Assembly (NCBI GenBank): GCA_036273855.1
Contig: DASUGU010000101.1
Location: 39,282-103,281, forward strand
Source of the DNA: DATEPR01 sp036273855
Lineage (GTDB): Bacteria; Actinomycetota; Actinomycetes; Mycobacteriales; Pseudonocardiaceae
Direction: 5' to 3'
Length of the DNA: 64,000 nt
Each line of letters starts with the position of its first letter. The stretch's first letter is position 1. This document shows, in pieces, positions 8,869-17,280 of this stretch. The notes under the pieces were generated by a model that did no database searches, was not told where the DNA came from, and saw nothing but the letters and a program-made list of their open reading frames with translations. The translations under genes and the position numbers were made by a program.

Positions 8869-9993
8869 TCAGTCCGCCAACCGCGCGGCATCGAGGTCGG
8901 CCCGGGCGAGCTGCCACATCTCCAGCGCGAGCCGGACGCGGAACAACGCCTCCGGACCGTCCAGCGGGTAGCCCAGCGCGGCCTGCGCCCGGTCCAGCCG
9001 GTGGGCGATGGAGCTGTGATGCAGATGCAGGTCGGCCGCGACCTTGCGGACCGAGCCCCGCCGGACCAGGTGTCGCAGGGTGGTGATCACCTCGGCTCCG
9101 CCTCGCGATCGGGCCAGGTGGTGCAGCGCCAGGACGTCGGCGTCATCGGCGAGATCGGCTCCGGGTAGCGATGCGAGCAGTGCCAGCGCGCCGAGCCGGT
9201 CGCCGCGCACCACCGCGTCCGATCCGGCCTCGGCGAACCGCAACGCCTGACCGGCCCGCCGCCACGACAGGTGGGCCGACGTCACCGGGCGAACCCCGCC
9301 GATGCCGAACCGGTCCCCCGGGTCCAGCCGGCCGGCCACGGTCCGCTCCAGCGCGTCGAGGTCGACGCCGTCGACCACCAGGGCGGCGGTCGGCTCGTCC
9401 ATGATCGCCACCCGGACCGGCCGGGCCAGGTCCCGTTCCACCACGGTGGCCAGCCGGGTCAGCCGCTCGGGTTGGCGTGCGGCGAGGTGGGCGGCCAGCA
9501 CCACCACCGGGCCGGTCAGGCCCAGCGCGTGCGCCGCCTCGCGCTTGTGCGCCTCCCCGACCCGAGGGTTGAGCAGCGTCCTGACCAGCATCGGGTCGTC
9601 GCGCTGCCCGGCGTCCACCCCCCGGCGCCGGTCCAGGATGATCGCGGCCGACACCGCCAGCCGCTCGACGATCATCTCGTCCAGCGGGTGGGCGTCGCCT
9701 GTGCGGTCCAGCCACACGACTCCCCCGGCCTGCGCACCGCCGTAGGCGCGGTCCAGCCGGCCGTCGGCGGGCGGCTCGGCGGCCACCGGTCGGCCGTTCT
9801 GGTCGAAGTAGGCCAGCACGGTGCCCGTGTGGTCACGGATGCCGGCCGGGCACTCGGCCAGCCCGGCCGCCGCGCGGGCCAGCGCCTCGAACCCGGCCCG
9901 GTTCCCGGTGAGCCCGTCGAAGAACTCGATGATCCGCACGGCGTCCGCCGAAGCCTTGTCCAGATCGGCCAGCCGCTGACGCAATGCACGCAT
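8869..9993 (-). CDS. PucR-type transcriptional regulator with C-terminal HTH
   Basis: A 374-residue regulator. A GAF-like sensory region (GIRDHTGTVLAYFDQNGRPV) and a middle GGDEF-derived region (VRVAIMDEPTAALVVDGVDLD) precede a C-terminal PucR HTH_30 domain, visible as ITTLRHLVRRGSVRKVAADLHLHHSSIAHRLDRAQAALGY (positions taken in two halves), the usual signature of PucR/CdaR proteins. The gene is 89 bases upstream of the esterase and 38 bases downstream of the M20 peptidase, in the same direction. It is the most likely regulator of the esterase-importer genes. Confidence 0.8.
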   Translation of the reverse strand: MRALRQRLADLDKASADAVRIIEFFDGLTGNRAGFEALARAAAGLAECPAGIRDHTGTVLAYFDQNGRPVAAEPPADGRLDRAYGGAQAGGVVWLDRTGDAHPLDEMIVERLAVSAAIILDRRRGVDAGQRDDPMLVRTLLNPRVGEAHKREAAHALGLTGPVVVLAAHLAARQPERLTRLATVVERDLARPVRVAIMDEPTAALVVDGVDLDALERTVAGRLDPGDRFGIGGVRPVTSAHLSWRRAGQALRFAEAGSDAVVRGDRLGALALLASLPGADLADDADVLALHHLARSRGGAEVITTLRHLVRRGSVRKVAADLHLHHSSIAHRLDRAQAALGYPLDGPEALFRVRLALEMWQLARADLDAARLAD

Positions 9994-10031
9994 CCGCGCA
10001 GGGTACTGCCGTCAGCCCGCCGTGGACTGTC

Positions 10032-11408
10032 TCATGTGGAGGGAATGCCGACGTCCCAGAACAGGCCGGCCATGAGCAGCAGCGACTCCCTGGCCAGCGG
10101 GGCGAGCAGGTGTTCGTTCGGGGCGTGCTGGGCGCAGGCAGGGTACGAGTGGGGAATCCACACCGTGCACATGCCGAGTTCCTCGGCGAACGCGTCGTTG
10201 GGCAGGCTGCCGCCGAGGTTGGGCAGGAGGGTCGCCGGGCTGCCCGACGTGCGCTCCAGCGACGCCAGCGCCAGCCGCACCCACGGGTCGTGCTGGTCCA
10301 TCCGCGTGGCCCGCATGACGATCCCCTGCTCGACGTCGACCATGCCGAAGCCGTGCCGGTCGAGATGATCACGCAGGATGGCGGCCAGGTTGTCGATGTC
10401 GGTGCCCACGACGAACCGCAACTGGCAGTGCGCGTGCGCCGACCCGGGAATCGCGCCGATCGGCGTCGTCGGGTTGCCGGCCGCCAACGACAGCACCTCG
10501 AGGGTGTTCCAGCCGATCACGCGCTCGGCCGGGGTGAGTCCCGGTTCACCCCAGCCGTCGTCGATGTCCGGGTCGTCCGCGCCGCCGCCGACCGGCACGA
10601 TGCGCAGCGAATCCCTGACGTCGTCCGGGATCGGGGGTGGTCGCAGGCCGGGCACCAGGATCGTGCCGCGCTGGTCGACGATGCTGGCGAGTGCGGCGGC
10701 CAGCACGGTGGCCGGGTTGCGCAGCAGGCCACCCCAGTTGCCGGAGTGGAACGACCGCTCGCGCAACGCCACCCGCAGGGTGAACCCGGCCGCGCCCCGC
10801 GAACCGAGGAACACGGTCGGCCGGGTCGCCGCGACCCTCGGCCCGTCCGACGCGATCAGCACGTCGGCGGCCAGCTCGTCCCGGTGTTGCGCGCAGAACT
10901 CGCGCAATCCGGGCGATCCGTCCTCCTCGCCGGTCTCGATCATGACGGTGAGGTTGAAGCCGAGCCGGCCACGGGCGCGCAGCACCTGTTCGGCCGCGGC
11001 CAGGTTGATCGTGTGCTGGCCCTTGTTGTCCGCCGTTCCTCTGCCGTACCAGCGGTCCTGCTCGACGGTGACCTGCCACGGGTCGAGGCCGGCGCGCCAC
11101 TTGTCCGGTTCGGCGAGTACCACGTCGGCGTGCCCGTAGGTGAGGACCGTCGGCAGGTCGTCGCCCTCGTGGCGACGGGCGATCATGATCGGGCCGGTGC
11201 CGGCGACCGGACTGTCCAGCACCACGGCCTCGGCGCCCAGCCGCCGCGCGGCGGGCACCATTTCCTGTTCCAGGTAGGCGCGCAGTTCCGGGCGCTCGTC
11301 CGGGATCTGGCTCTCGGTGCGGAACGCGACCCGGCGCCGGAGGTCCGCGAGGAACGCGCCGGAGTCGAAGTACGCTGCCGCGCCCGCGATCGCATCGGCT
11401 CGGGACAT
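10032..11408 (-). CDS. M20-family metallopeptidase/amidohydrolase
   Basis: A 458-residue zinc peptidase related to dipeptidases and acylases. The metal-binding and catalytic pieces are all visible: YGHADVV (first His and catalytic Asp), the bridging Asp in GRGTADNKGQH, the general-base Glu pair in IETGEEDGS, and the final His near PNEHLLAP. The dimerisation/lid domain lies between about residues 200 and 330. ATG 11408 is chosen as the start because the following frame begins cleanly with MSRADAIAG. Its position next to a peptide-type importer supports intracellular hydrolysis of imported peptides or N-acylated amino acids. Confidence 0.85.
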   Translation of the reverse strand: MSRADAIAGAAAYFDSGAFLADLRRRVAFRTESQIPDERPELRAYLEQEMVPAARRLGAEAVVLDSPVAGTGPIMIARRHEGDDLPTVLTYGHADVVLAEPDKWRAGLDPWQVTVEQDRWYGRGTADNKGQHTINLAAAEQVLRARGRLGFNLTVMIETGEEDGSPGLREFCAQHRDELAADVLIASDGPRVAATRPTVFLGSRGAAGFTLRVALRERSFHSGNWGGLLRNPATVLAAALASIVDQRGTILVPGLRPPPIPDDVRDSLRIVPVGGGADDPDIDDGWGEPGLTPAERVIGWNTLEVLSLAAGNPTTPIGAIPGSAHAHCQLRFVVGTDIDNLAAILRDHLDRHGFGMVDVEQGIVMRATRMDQHDPWVRLALASLERTSGSPATLLPNLGGSLPNDAFAEELGMCTVWIPHSYPACAQHAPNEHLLAPLARESLLLMAGLFWDVGIPST

Positions 11409-11413
11409 GCCGG

Positions 11414-11800
11414 TCAGTCCGCCTGGTAGTTGCTCAGTTCGACGAGATTGCCGTCCGGGTCCCGGACGTAGACGCTGTCGATCTGGCCGGTCGCGCCCGT
11501 GCGCACGACCGGGCCCAGCTCGACGGCCACGCCGTGGGCCGCCAGCTGCGACCGCACGCTGTCCAGGTCGTCCTCGACGATGAAGCACAGGTCGGCGCTG
11601 CCCCGGGTGGCCACGGCGGCCTTGGGTTCGAACTCGTGGCCCGCGAGATGCAGGTTGATCTTGCTGGTGCCGAACCGCAGTGCGGTGCGCCCCTCGCCGA
11701 ACGTCACCCGGGACATGCCCAGGACGGTCGAGTACCACTCGACGGTGGCGTCGATGTCCGCGACGGTCAGGACGAAGTGATCGAGGCGGGAAACGCGCAA
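11414..11800 (-). CDS. VOC-family protein (glyoxalase/dioxygenase fold)
   Basis: A 128-residue vicinal oxygen chelate protein. The two beta-alpha-beta-beta-beta modules are evident: it starts RLDHFVLTVADIDATVEWY with the first metal His, and ends with SVYVRDPDGNLVELSNY, where the Glu is the last metal ligand. The central ADLCFIVEDDLD matches related virulence-protein/glyoxalase annotations. Substrate unknown. It is five bases upstream of the M20 gene and 16 downstream of the methyltransferase, so it is probably in the same transcript. Confidence 0.8.
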   Translation of the reverse strand: MRVSRLDHFVLTVADIDATVEWYSTVLGMSRVTFGEGRTALRFGTSKINLHLAGHEFEPKAAVATRGSADLCFIVEDDLDSVRSQLAAHGVAVELGPVVRTGATGQIDSVYVRDPDGNLVELSNYQAD

Positions 11801-11816
11801 CGCGGGCTCCTTGTGG

Positions 11817-12470
11817 TCAACGGTCCGGCTTGACGGCGATGACCCACTGGAAGGTCACCGCCCCTTCAGGTTCCTCCATCGTGACGGTCTCGTCGACCAC
11901 CACGTCGAGCCCGGCCGCCGACAGCAGGCGCAGGTTGGTGGGCGCGTCGTGACTGCTGAAGAACATCGGTGCGCCCAACCAGTCCTCCACGGCGCCGTCG
12001 GTGCTGCCACAGCCCAGCGACGCCAGGAAGTGACCGCTCGGCCGCAACCACGACGCGACGCGCCCGAACAGTTCGCCGTGCCGTTCGCGGGGCACGTGGG
12101 CGACCGAGTAGAACGCGGTCACCGCATCGAACGATAGGGCTGGGAAGTCGACCGTTGCCATGTCCGCCTTGACGAACCGCGCGCCTGGGACATGGTGGCG
12201 CGCCAGTTCGAGTTGCCGTGCCGAGACGTCGACGCCCACCACGTCGGCGTGCTCGGCGAGCAGGGTCGTGCACGGCACGCCTGGGCCGCAACCGAGATCG
12301 AGGATCGTCGGACGCTCGGCCAACCGGGCCTGCAGATCGCGCACGAACCGCAGGCGCGGGTCACCGCGAATCTCATTGATCCATGCCAGGTGCCGGTCCG
12401 CGACCAGGTCATATCCCGCCTCGACAATATCGCTCGGCTCACGACGCATGATCTCGTAGCGTACGGACAT
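11817..12470 (-). CDS. Class I SAM-dependent methyltransferase
   Basis: A 217-residue Rossmann methyltransferase. Motif I is ILDLGCGPGVPCT (residues about 56-68), the acidic residue of motif II is in VVGVDVSARQLELA, and ADMATVDFPALSFDAVTAFYSVAHV supplies the post-II region. SAM binding is secure; the acceptor is not identifiable. Its ATG shares two bases with the ATG of the divergent hydrolase gene. An internal Met eight residues in (about 12449) is an alternative start that would free room for a promoter. Confidence 0.82.
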   Translation of the reverse strand: MSVRYEIMRREPSDIVEAGYDLVADRHLAWINEIRGDPRLRFVRDLQARLAERPTILDLGCGPGVPCTTLLAEHADVVGVDVSARQLELARHHVPGARFVKADMATVDFPALSFDAVTAFYSVAHVPRERHGELFGRVASWLRPSGHFLASLGCGSTDGAVEDWLGAPMFFSSHDAPTNLRLLSAAGLDVVVDETVTMEEPEGAVTFQWVIAVKPDR

Positions 12471-13350
12471 GCGGACGGTGACGCGGACAGTTTTCGGCGC
12501 GGCAGGCGATCCGATCCAGGTCGACGAGTTCGGGCCGCCGGACGGGAAACCCGTGCTGGTCCACGCCGGCAGCCCGGGATCCCGCCGGGTCTACCGACCC
12601 GATGCCGAACTGGCGGTCGAATGCGGCCTGCGACTGATCAGCTACGACCGGCCCGGCTACAACGGCAGGCCCCGCCGGGAGGGCAGGCGGATCGGCGACG
12701 TGGCGACCGACGTGCGCCGGATCGCGGCCGCGCTGGGCGTCGACCGGCTCGGGGTCTGGGGTCTGTCCGGCGGTGGCAGCGATGCCCTGGCGTGCGCCGC
12801 GATGCTCCCCGACCTGGTCACCGGCGCCGCCGTGTTCGCCTCGTTCGCCCCCTACGGAGCACCCGGCCTGGACTTCTGTGGCGACTGGCCACCGGAGTAC
12901 CGGCACGAGATCGACCTGTTCTTCACCGACCGCGCCACGGCCCGCGACCACTGGCGGCAGGACGCGGAACGACTGTTCGCCACCACATCCGAGCCGGCGG
13001 GCTGGCTGGCGCGCTGGGGCGACGCGGCGGGCACCGACGACGCACACAGTCACGCCCAGGCCGCCCATCTCGCCGCCGAGGTCCGGGACACCCTGACCGA
13101 CGGCGACGACGGCTGGTGGGACGACTGGACGGCCGTGCTCACCCCGTGGGGTTGCGACCTCACCACGACCACCGTGCCGGTCCGGCTCTGGCACGGTGGC
13201 CGCGACCGGGCGGTACCGGTCAGCAACGCCCACTGGCTGGCCGAGCACGTGCCCGGCATCGTCGCCCACATCTCCCCGGACGAGGACCACACCGACGTCC
13301 AACACAACAACCGCACGGCGGCCTACACCTGGCTGACCGGTCTGGATTAG
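12469..13350 (+). CDS. Alpha/beta hydrolase
   Basis: A 293-residue hydrolase with the canonical triad: nucleophile in GLSGGG (about residue 102), acid in the GGRDRAVP loop and catalytic His in the C-terminal DEDHTD segment. The strand-2 region LVHAGSPGSRRVYRPD carries a GxPG-type oxyanion turn where HG is more usual. It is soluble, with no signal peptide. Start codons of this gene and the divergent methyltransferase overlap by two bases, and its stop overlaps the convergent CHAD gene by three to four bases. The substrate is unknown. Confidence 0.8.
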   Translation: MRTVTRTVFGAAGDPIQVDEFGPPDGKPVLVHAGSPGSRRVYRPDAELAVECGLRLISYDRPGYNGRPRREGRRIGDVATDVRRIAAALGVDRLGVWGLSGGGSDALACAAMLPDLVTGAAVFASFAPYGAPGLDFCGDWPPEYRHEIDLFFTDRATARDHWRQDAERLFATTSEPAGWLARWGDAAGTDDAHSHAQAAHLAAEVRDTLTDGDDGWWDDWTAVLTPWGCDLTTTTVPVRLWHGGRDRAVPVSNAHWLAEHVPGIVAHISPDEDHTDVQHNNRTAAYTWLTGLD

Positions 13351-14483
13351 GTCAACCGGCGGCGGGCACCGGAATCCTCCAGACGCCGCCACTGCCGCTC
13401 GAAATCGGCTTCCAGCCGGGTAGCGCGCTCGTCCAGCAGGCCGTGCACCACGCCGAAGGTGAAGCCGTTGCCGCCGTGCAGGTGCGCCGCCGCGCCGAGC
13501 TTGCGCAGCACCGGCCGCGCGACGACGGAGTCGTGATGGTCGCCGAGAATGTCCTGGATCTTCTTGCTCCGGCGCACCAGCTTCCGGGCGGGCTTGCCGA
13601 GCGCCGGCCCGGCGACCTCGCACGTGTAGCGCAGCCGCCGCACCTTCTTGCGCACCTCGTGCAGCGCGGCATCGTGCTCCGGCGCGTCGGCGACCCGCTG
13701 GACGGCCGTGCGGGCCTTCCGGTGGGCCTTGGCGATCTGGCGTGGCAGGGCCTTGTCCGCCCGCTGTCCGGCCCGCGCGCGGCAGGGCGGATCGGCACGC
13801 AACCGGTCGAGGGCGTCGTGCAGGGCAAGGTAACGGCGGCCGTTGACGTCCCTGCGCAGCGCCTGCCTGGCGTCGGCCTCCGGGCGGGCGAGCAGCCGGT
13901 CCATCTCGGCCCGGACCGGGCCGAGGACGAGATCGCTCGGCAGCGCCTGGATCGGCTCGGAGATCTGCTGGCGCAGCACTTCCGCGTCCCGCGCGCCGCC
14001 GAGTCGCTTGGCCAGCCACGCCAACTCGGCCGCGATCGGCTTGACTCGTTCCGCCGCGAAGTAGCGGCGGTACACCCGCAGGCAGCCGCGCAGCCGACGC
14101 ACGGCCACCCGAAGGTCGTGCACCGCTTCCGGTTCGTCCAACCGCAGGGCGACGTCGGCGGCACGCACCGCGTCGACCTGCTGGCGGAGGTATCCGGTCA
14201 GGACGCCCGCCACCGAGGACGCGCTGCCCGCCGTCCGGTCCGTGTCGATCGGCTGCTCGGACAGCGGAGCCAACCGCCGCTCCACGACGTACGCCACCAG
14301 CAGGGAGTCCAACTCCGCCGGCACCGCGTCGGAGTTGCCCGCCGCGTCGACCTCACGGCCCGTGGGGAACACCGCACGCCACCGCACGGCGTCGTGCCAC
14401 AGCTCCACCCCCGCCGTGGTCAGGCGCAGGTCGGACGTGTCGTAGTAGGTCCGGTCCAGCGTCGTCCGCGTTGCACTAGCCAT
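13347..14483 (-). CDS. CYTH-remnant/CHAD-domain protein
   Basis: A 378-residue protein. The first part retains pieces of a CYTH-like tunnel domain (LDRTYYDTSDLRLTTAGVEL, then VVERRLAPL), but it is shorter than a full CYTH domain. From about residue 115 comes a CHAD domain, with the basic helical motifs EAVHDLRVAVRRLRGCLRVY, KRLGGARDAEVL and HEVRKKVRRLRYTCEV. CHAD proteins are polyphosphate-binding and often sit with polyphosphate metabolism genes; none is adjacent here. The Met at 14483 is preferred because upstream codons overlap the GNAT gene on the other strand. Confidence 0.8.
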   Translation of the reverse strand: MASATRTTLDRTYYDTSDLRLTTAGVELWHDAVRWRAVFPTGREVDAAGNSDAVPAELDSLLVAYVVERRLAPLSEQPIDTDRTAGSASSVAGVLTGYLRQQVDAVRAADVALRLDEPEAVHDLRVAVRRLRGCLRVYRRYFAAERVKPIAAELAWLAKRLGGARDAEVLRQQISEPIQALPSDLVLGPVRAEMDRLLARPEADARQALRRDVNGRRYLALHDALDRLRADPPCRARAGQRADKALPRQIAKAHRKARTAVQRVADAPEHDAALHEVRKKVRRLRYTCEVAGPALGKPARKLVRRSKKIQDILGDHHDSVVARPVLRKLGAAAHLHGGNGFTFGVVHGLLDERATRLEADFERQWRRLEDSGARRRLT

Positions 14484-14532
14484 ACGGTCGAGTACCCAGA
14501 TGCCGGTGGCTACACATCGATAGGGTCGCGGG

Positions 14533-15042
14533 ATGGCCGAGTTGATCGCACCCACCACACGGTTGCACGGCGCCTTTCTGGACGCGCACGCCGAGTGGGG
14601 ACCCGGTAGCCACGAGGACGGTTTCGGGTTGTCGCCTGCCGACGACGTCGACTCGGCCGCGGGTTTCGCGACGTGGGTGGCCGGCCTGGCCGACCAGTCG
14701 TGCGTCTACCGGTGGATCGTCGAGGACGGGCAGGTGCTCGGCGGCATCGCGCTGCGCCAGGGTTTCGACGACTACATCCGATGGGCCGGCCACATCGGCT
14801 ACGGCATCCGGCCGACCGCTCGGCGGCGCGGGCTGGCCACCTGGGCGCTGGGCCGCATGCTGGACGAGGCACGGACGCTCGGCATGGACCGGGTGCTGGC
14901 CGTCTGCGACGCGGACAACGTCGCGTCGGCGAAGACGATCGAGCACCACGGCGGTGTCCTCGACGCCGTCCGCGACACCGAACACGGTGCCGCGCGGTAC
15001 TACTGGATCACGCTGGGTCCGACCCGCAGCACGCTCAGGTAG
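14533..15042 (+). CDS. GNAT-family N-acetyltransferase
   Basis: A 169-residue acetyltransferase. The acetyl-CoA pyrophosphate-binding motif A is IGYGIRPTARRRGLATWALGRML (the R-R-G-L-A-T loop), and the following VLAVCDADNVASAKTIEHHGG is motif B. The N-terminal SHEDGFGLS segment resembles RimJ/RimL-like relatives that take protein or small-molecule amines. The 3' end overlaps the convergent methyltransferase by 43 bases, so the last 14 codons are read on both strands. Confidence 0.82.
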   Translation: MAELIAPTTRLHGAFLDAHAEWGPGSHEDGFGLSPADDVDSAAGFATWVAGLADQSCVYRWIVEDGQVLGGIALRQGFDDYIRWAGHIGYGIRPTARRRGLATWALGRMLDEARTLGMDRVLAVCDADNVASAKTIEHHGGVLDAVRDTEHGAARYYWITLGPTRSTLR

Positions 15043-15794
15043 CGCCGGGCCGCCCGGTCACCCAGATGCGTGCGGATGCGCTCGGCGATCGCGTCCAGCA
15101 GCGGCTCCCGGACATCGCGGTCGAGCTTGCGGTACAGCGACGTCGAGCGCAGCAGATCGGCGAAGCCCTCCCCGGTGAACCACTGCACGCTCGGGTACCA
15201 GCGGACGGTCGCGGGGCCGAACAAAGCGGGTCCCCACCCTTGGTCCGTGGCGCGTACCTCGTCCTCCAGCGGTGGATTGCCCCAGCCGGGGTTGCCCGGC
15301 GAGAACCGCTCGTGCAGATCGGCGGTCTCGGCGTACACCTCCGGCTCCCCCGGCGTGCGCACCACGACGTGGCTCAGCAGCGCCAGCCAACCGCCGGGCG
15401 AGAGCACGTCGTGGGCGCGCCGCCAGCCGGTCGACGGGTCGACCCAGTGCCACGACGACGCGGCAACGAGCACGCCGAAACGCCGGCCACGGTCGTCCCA
15501 GTCCTCGAACGTGGACGTCTCGATGCGCACGTCGCCGGGGACCCGTCGCCTGGCGAGTGCGGCCATGTCCGCGCCCGGCTCGACGGCCGTCACCGAACAC
15601 CCGAGCGCGGCCAGCGAGCGGGTCGCCTGGCCGGTGCCGCAACCTACCTCGAGCACCGACGAGTTCTCGTCCATGCCGGTGACGGCGGCGAGGTCGGCGA
15701 ACAGTTCGTCGGGATACCCCGGTCGAACCCGGTCGTACAGCTCGGGAACGTCGTTGAACACCCGACCGAGGTCACGTCCGTCGGAGCCGGCCAT
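15000..15794 (-). CDS. SAM-dependent methyltransferase (UbiE/TAM-type)
   Basis: A 264-residue methyltransferase of the class that starts F-x-x-x-P-E-x-Y-D-R-V-R-P-G-Y-P. Motif I is VLEVGCGTGQATRSLA near residue 48, the motif II acidic residue is in VTAVEPGADM, and the conserved active-site sequence SSWHWVDPSTGWRRAHDVL matches a large actinobacterial methyltransferase family of unspecified substrate. Its stop lies inside the end of the GNAT gene (overlap 15000-15042). Confidence 0.82.
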   Translation of the reverse strand: MAGSDGRDLGRVFNDVPELYDRVRPGYPDELFADLAAVTGMDENSSVLEVGCGTGQATRSLAALGCSVTAVEPGADMAALARRRVPGDVRIETSTFEDWDDRGRRFGVLVAASSWHWVDPSTGWRRAHDVLSPGGWLALLSHVVVRTPGEPEVYAETADLHERFSPGNPGWGNPPLEDEVRATDQGWGPALFGPATVRWYPSVQWFTGEGFADLLRSTSLYRKLDRDVREPLLDAIAERIRTHLGDRAARRYLSVLRVGPSVIQ

Positions 15795-15862
15795 CGCACC
15801 ATCATGCCGAAGACCGGAATGAGCGATACTGGCGACCGGTGCGGCGGAGGGAGCCGGGACGG

Positions 15863-16606
15863 GTGTTGGCCGGGAAGGTCTGCGTGGTCAACGGCGCCGC
15901 CAGCACGATCGGCCAGGCGGTCGCCGCGCGGTTCGCGAACGACGGTGGCGTGGTGGTCGGCGTCGACCGGGTCGAACACGCCGTCGGCGACCAGGTGATC
16001 CAGGCCGATCTCACCGACGAGGCCCAGGTCCGGGCCATGTACGAGCAGGTCGTGCGCGAGCACGGCCGGCTGGACGTCATCTACAACAACACCGGCCTGA
16101 TGGACGGTGACGACCGTTCCGTGCTGGACATCGGCCTGGAGACCTGGCGCCGGGTCCAGGACGCGAACCTGACCACGATCTTCCTGTCCTGCAAGCACGG
16201 CATTCCGCACCTGCTGGCCACCGAGCCGGCCGGCGGGTCGGTGATCAACTCGGCGTCGTTCCTGGCCGCCGTCGGGTCCGCCACCGCTCCGATGGCCTAC
16301 ACCGCCGCCAAGGCGGGCGTGGTGCAGTTGACCAGGGATCTCGGCGTCCACCTCGCGCGCAGCGGGGTCCGCGTCAACGCGGTGCTGTTCGGGCCGATCG
16401 AGACACCGGACCAACGGGCGGTGTTCGACCGCAATCCTGGCGCGCTGGACAAGCGACTGGTGCACTGGCCGATGGGACGGTTCGGCACGCTGGACGAGGC
16501 AGCAGGGACGATCGCCTTCCTGGCCGGCGACGACTCCGGCTTCATCACCGGCGCCGCGCTGCCGCTGGACGGCGGCATCACCGAGGCGTTCACCGTCCCC
16601 GAGTGA
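15863..16606 (+). CDS. Short-chain dehydrogenase/reductase (SDR)
   Basis: An NAD(P)-dependent oxidoreductase of about 247 residues. The cofactor loop is GAASTIGQ, a variant of TGxxxGIG; the NNAG motif appears as YNNTG; Ser-Tyr-Lys are seen in NSASFLAAVGS and YTAAKAG. The acidic residue in GVDR after strand 2 favours NAD(H). GTG 15863 is preferred over upstream in-frame codons because a GGAGGG stretch lies about 11 bases before it. It is followed ten bases later by a small hypothetical gene, probably co-transcribed. Confidence 0.82.
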   Translation: MLAGKVCVVNGAASTIGQAVAARFANDGGVVVGVDRVEHAVGDQVIQADLTDEAQVRAMYEQVVREHGRLDVIYNNTGLMDGDDRSVLDIGLETWRRVQDANLTTIFLSCKHGIPHLLATEPAGGSVINSASFLAAVGSATAPMAYTAAKAGVVQLTRDLGVHLARSGVRVNAVLFGPIETPDQRAVFDRNPGALDKRLVHWPMGRFGTLDEAAGTIAFLAGDDSGFITGAALPLDGGITEAFTVPE

Positions 16607-16616
16607 CGGAGCGACC

Positions 16617-16847
16617 ATGACGGATGAGGAAGTGATCCTCCAGTTCGCCCTGACCCGGCTGGACAACCCCGATCTCGACCTGGAGGACGTCGCGGCACTG
16701 GTCGTCCGGCGGATGGGTCCGGACGGCATGCTGGAGTTCGCCTCCCGCAACCTCGCCACCCGGGGCGAGCTGCGCGGCGCCGTGTTCCCGTCGGCCGTCG
16801 AGCACGTACTGCGGGTGGTGCTGACCGCGCGCGGCCCCAGCGACTAG
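16617..16847 (+). CDS. Small helical hypothetical protein (76 aa)
   Basis: Begins MTDEEVILQFALTRL, ten bases after the SDR stop, and has an acidic-amphipathic helical composition (DNPDLDLEDVAALVVRR, then MLEFASRNLATRGEL). No metal, HTH or membrane motif is recognised. The start ATG follows a GGAGCG stretch. It is likely translated with the SDR; its stop overlaps the stop of the decayed hydrolase on the other strand. Confidence 0.6.
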   Translation: MTDEEVILQFALTRLDNPDLDLEDVAALVVRRMGPDGMLEFASRNLATRGELRGAVFPSAVEHVLRVVLTARGPSD

Positions 16848-17184
16848 TGGTGCCAGTGGCCGGTGATCCAGCCGGTGATCAGGGTCAGGGCCTCGGGGCC
16901 GACCGGTTGGTGGACGGCCTTGCGGTAGCCGCGCGGCCCGACGCCGTCCGGGTCGGACCGGAGCAGGTGGCTGAGGCCCGCGACGACGTGGCCGTCGAAC
17001 GGTCCGGCGACCAGCTCGCCCTGGTCCGGACGTCCTCGGCGGGCACCTGCATGTCCTGGGCGCCGGTGATCGCCAGCACCGGCACGGTGATCTTGGCCAG
17101 GGCGCCACGCGGGTCGTAGGCGGCGAACTCGCGCACCCGGCGCGCGTTGACCTTGGTTCCCTGGAATCGCAGCACGTCTGCCAC
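16844..17184 (-). pseudogene. C-terminal remnant of an alpha/beta hydrolase with frameshift
   Basis: From 17184 leftwards, one frame gives FAAYDPRGALAKITVPVLAI and TGAQDMQVPAEDVRT, the strand that carries the acid of the triad in alpha/beta hydrolases. The sense then jumps to another frame near 17030, which continues GELVAGPFDGHVVAGLSHLL and RSDPDGVGPRGYRKAV to a stop at 16844-16846; the His in GLSHLL would be the catalytic one. The N-terminal two-thirds, including the nucleophile, are missing. It is both truncated and frameshifted, so a pseudogene. Confidence 0.7.
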
Positions 17185-17280
17185 CGCGAGCCGTACGGCT
17201 ACCGCGCTGCTAGTGGGAAACCAGCAGGTCTGCCTAGGGTTCGGTCATCTGTCCGGAGCAGTGTGGGGGGATCATTCGTT

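Noticed and set aside
12192..14609. Long plus-strand open frame of about 800 codons
   Set aside because: It runs antisense or out of frame across the methyltransferase, hydrolase and CHAD genes, with Arg/Gly/Pro-rich sequence and no motif. It is a shadow of high-GC codon bias.
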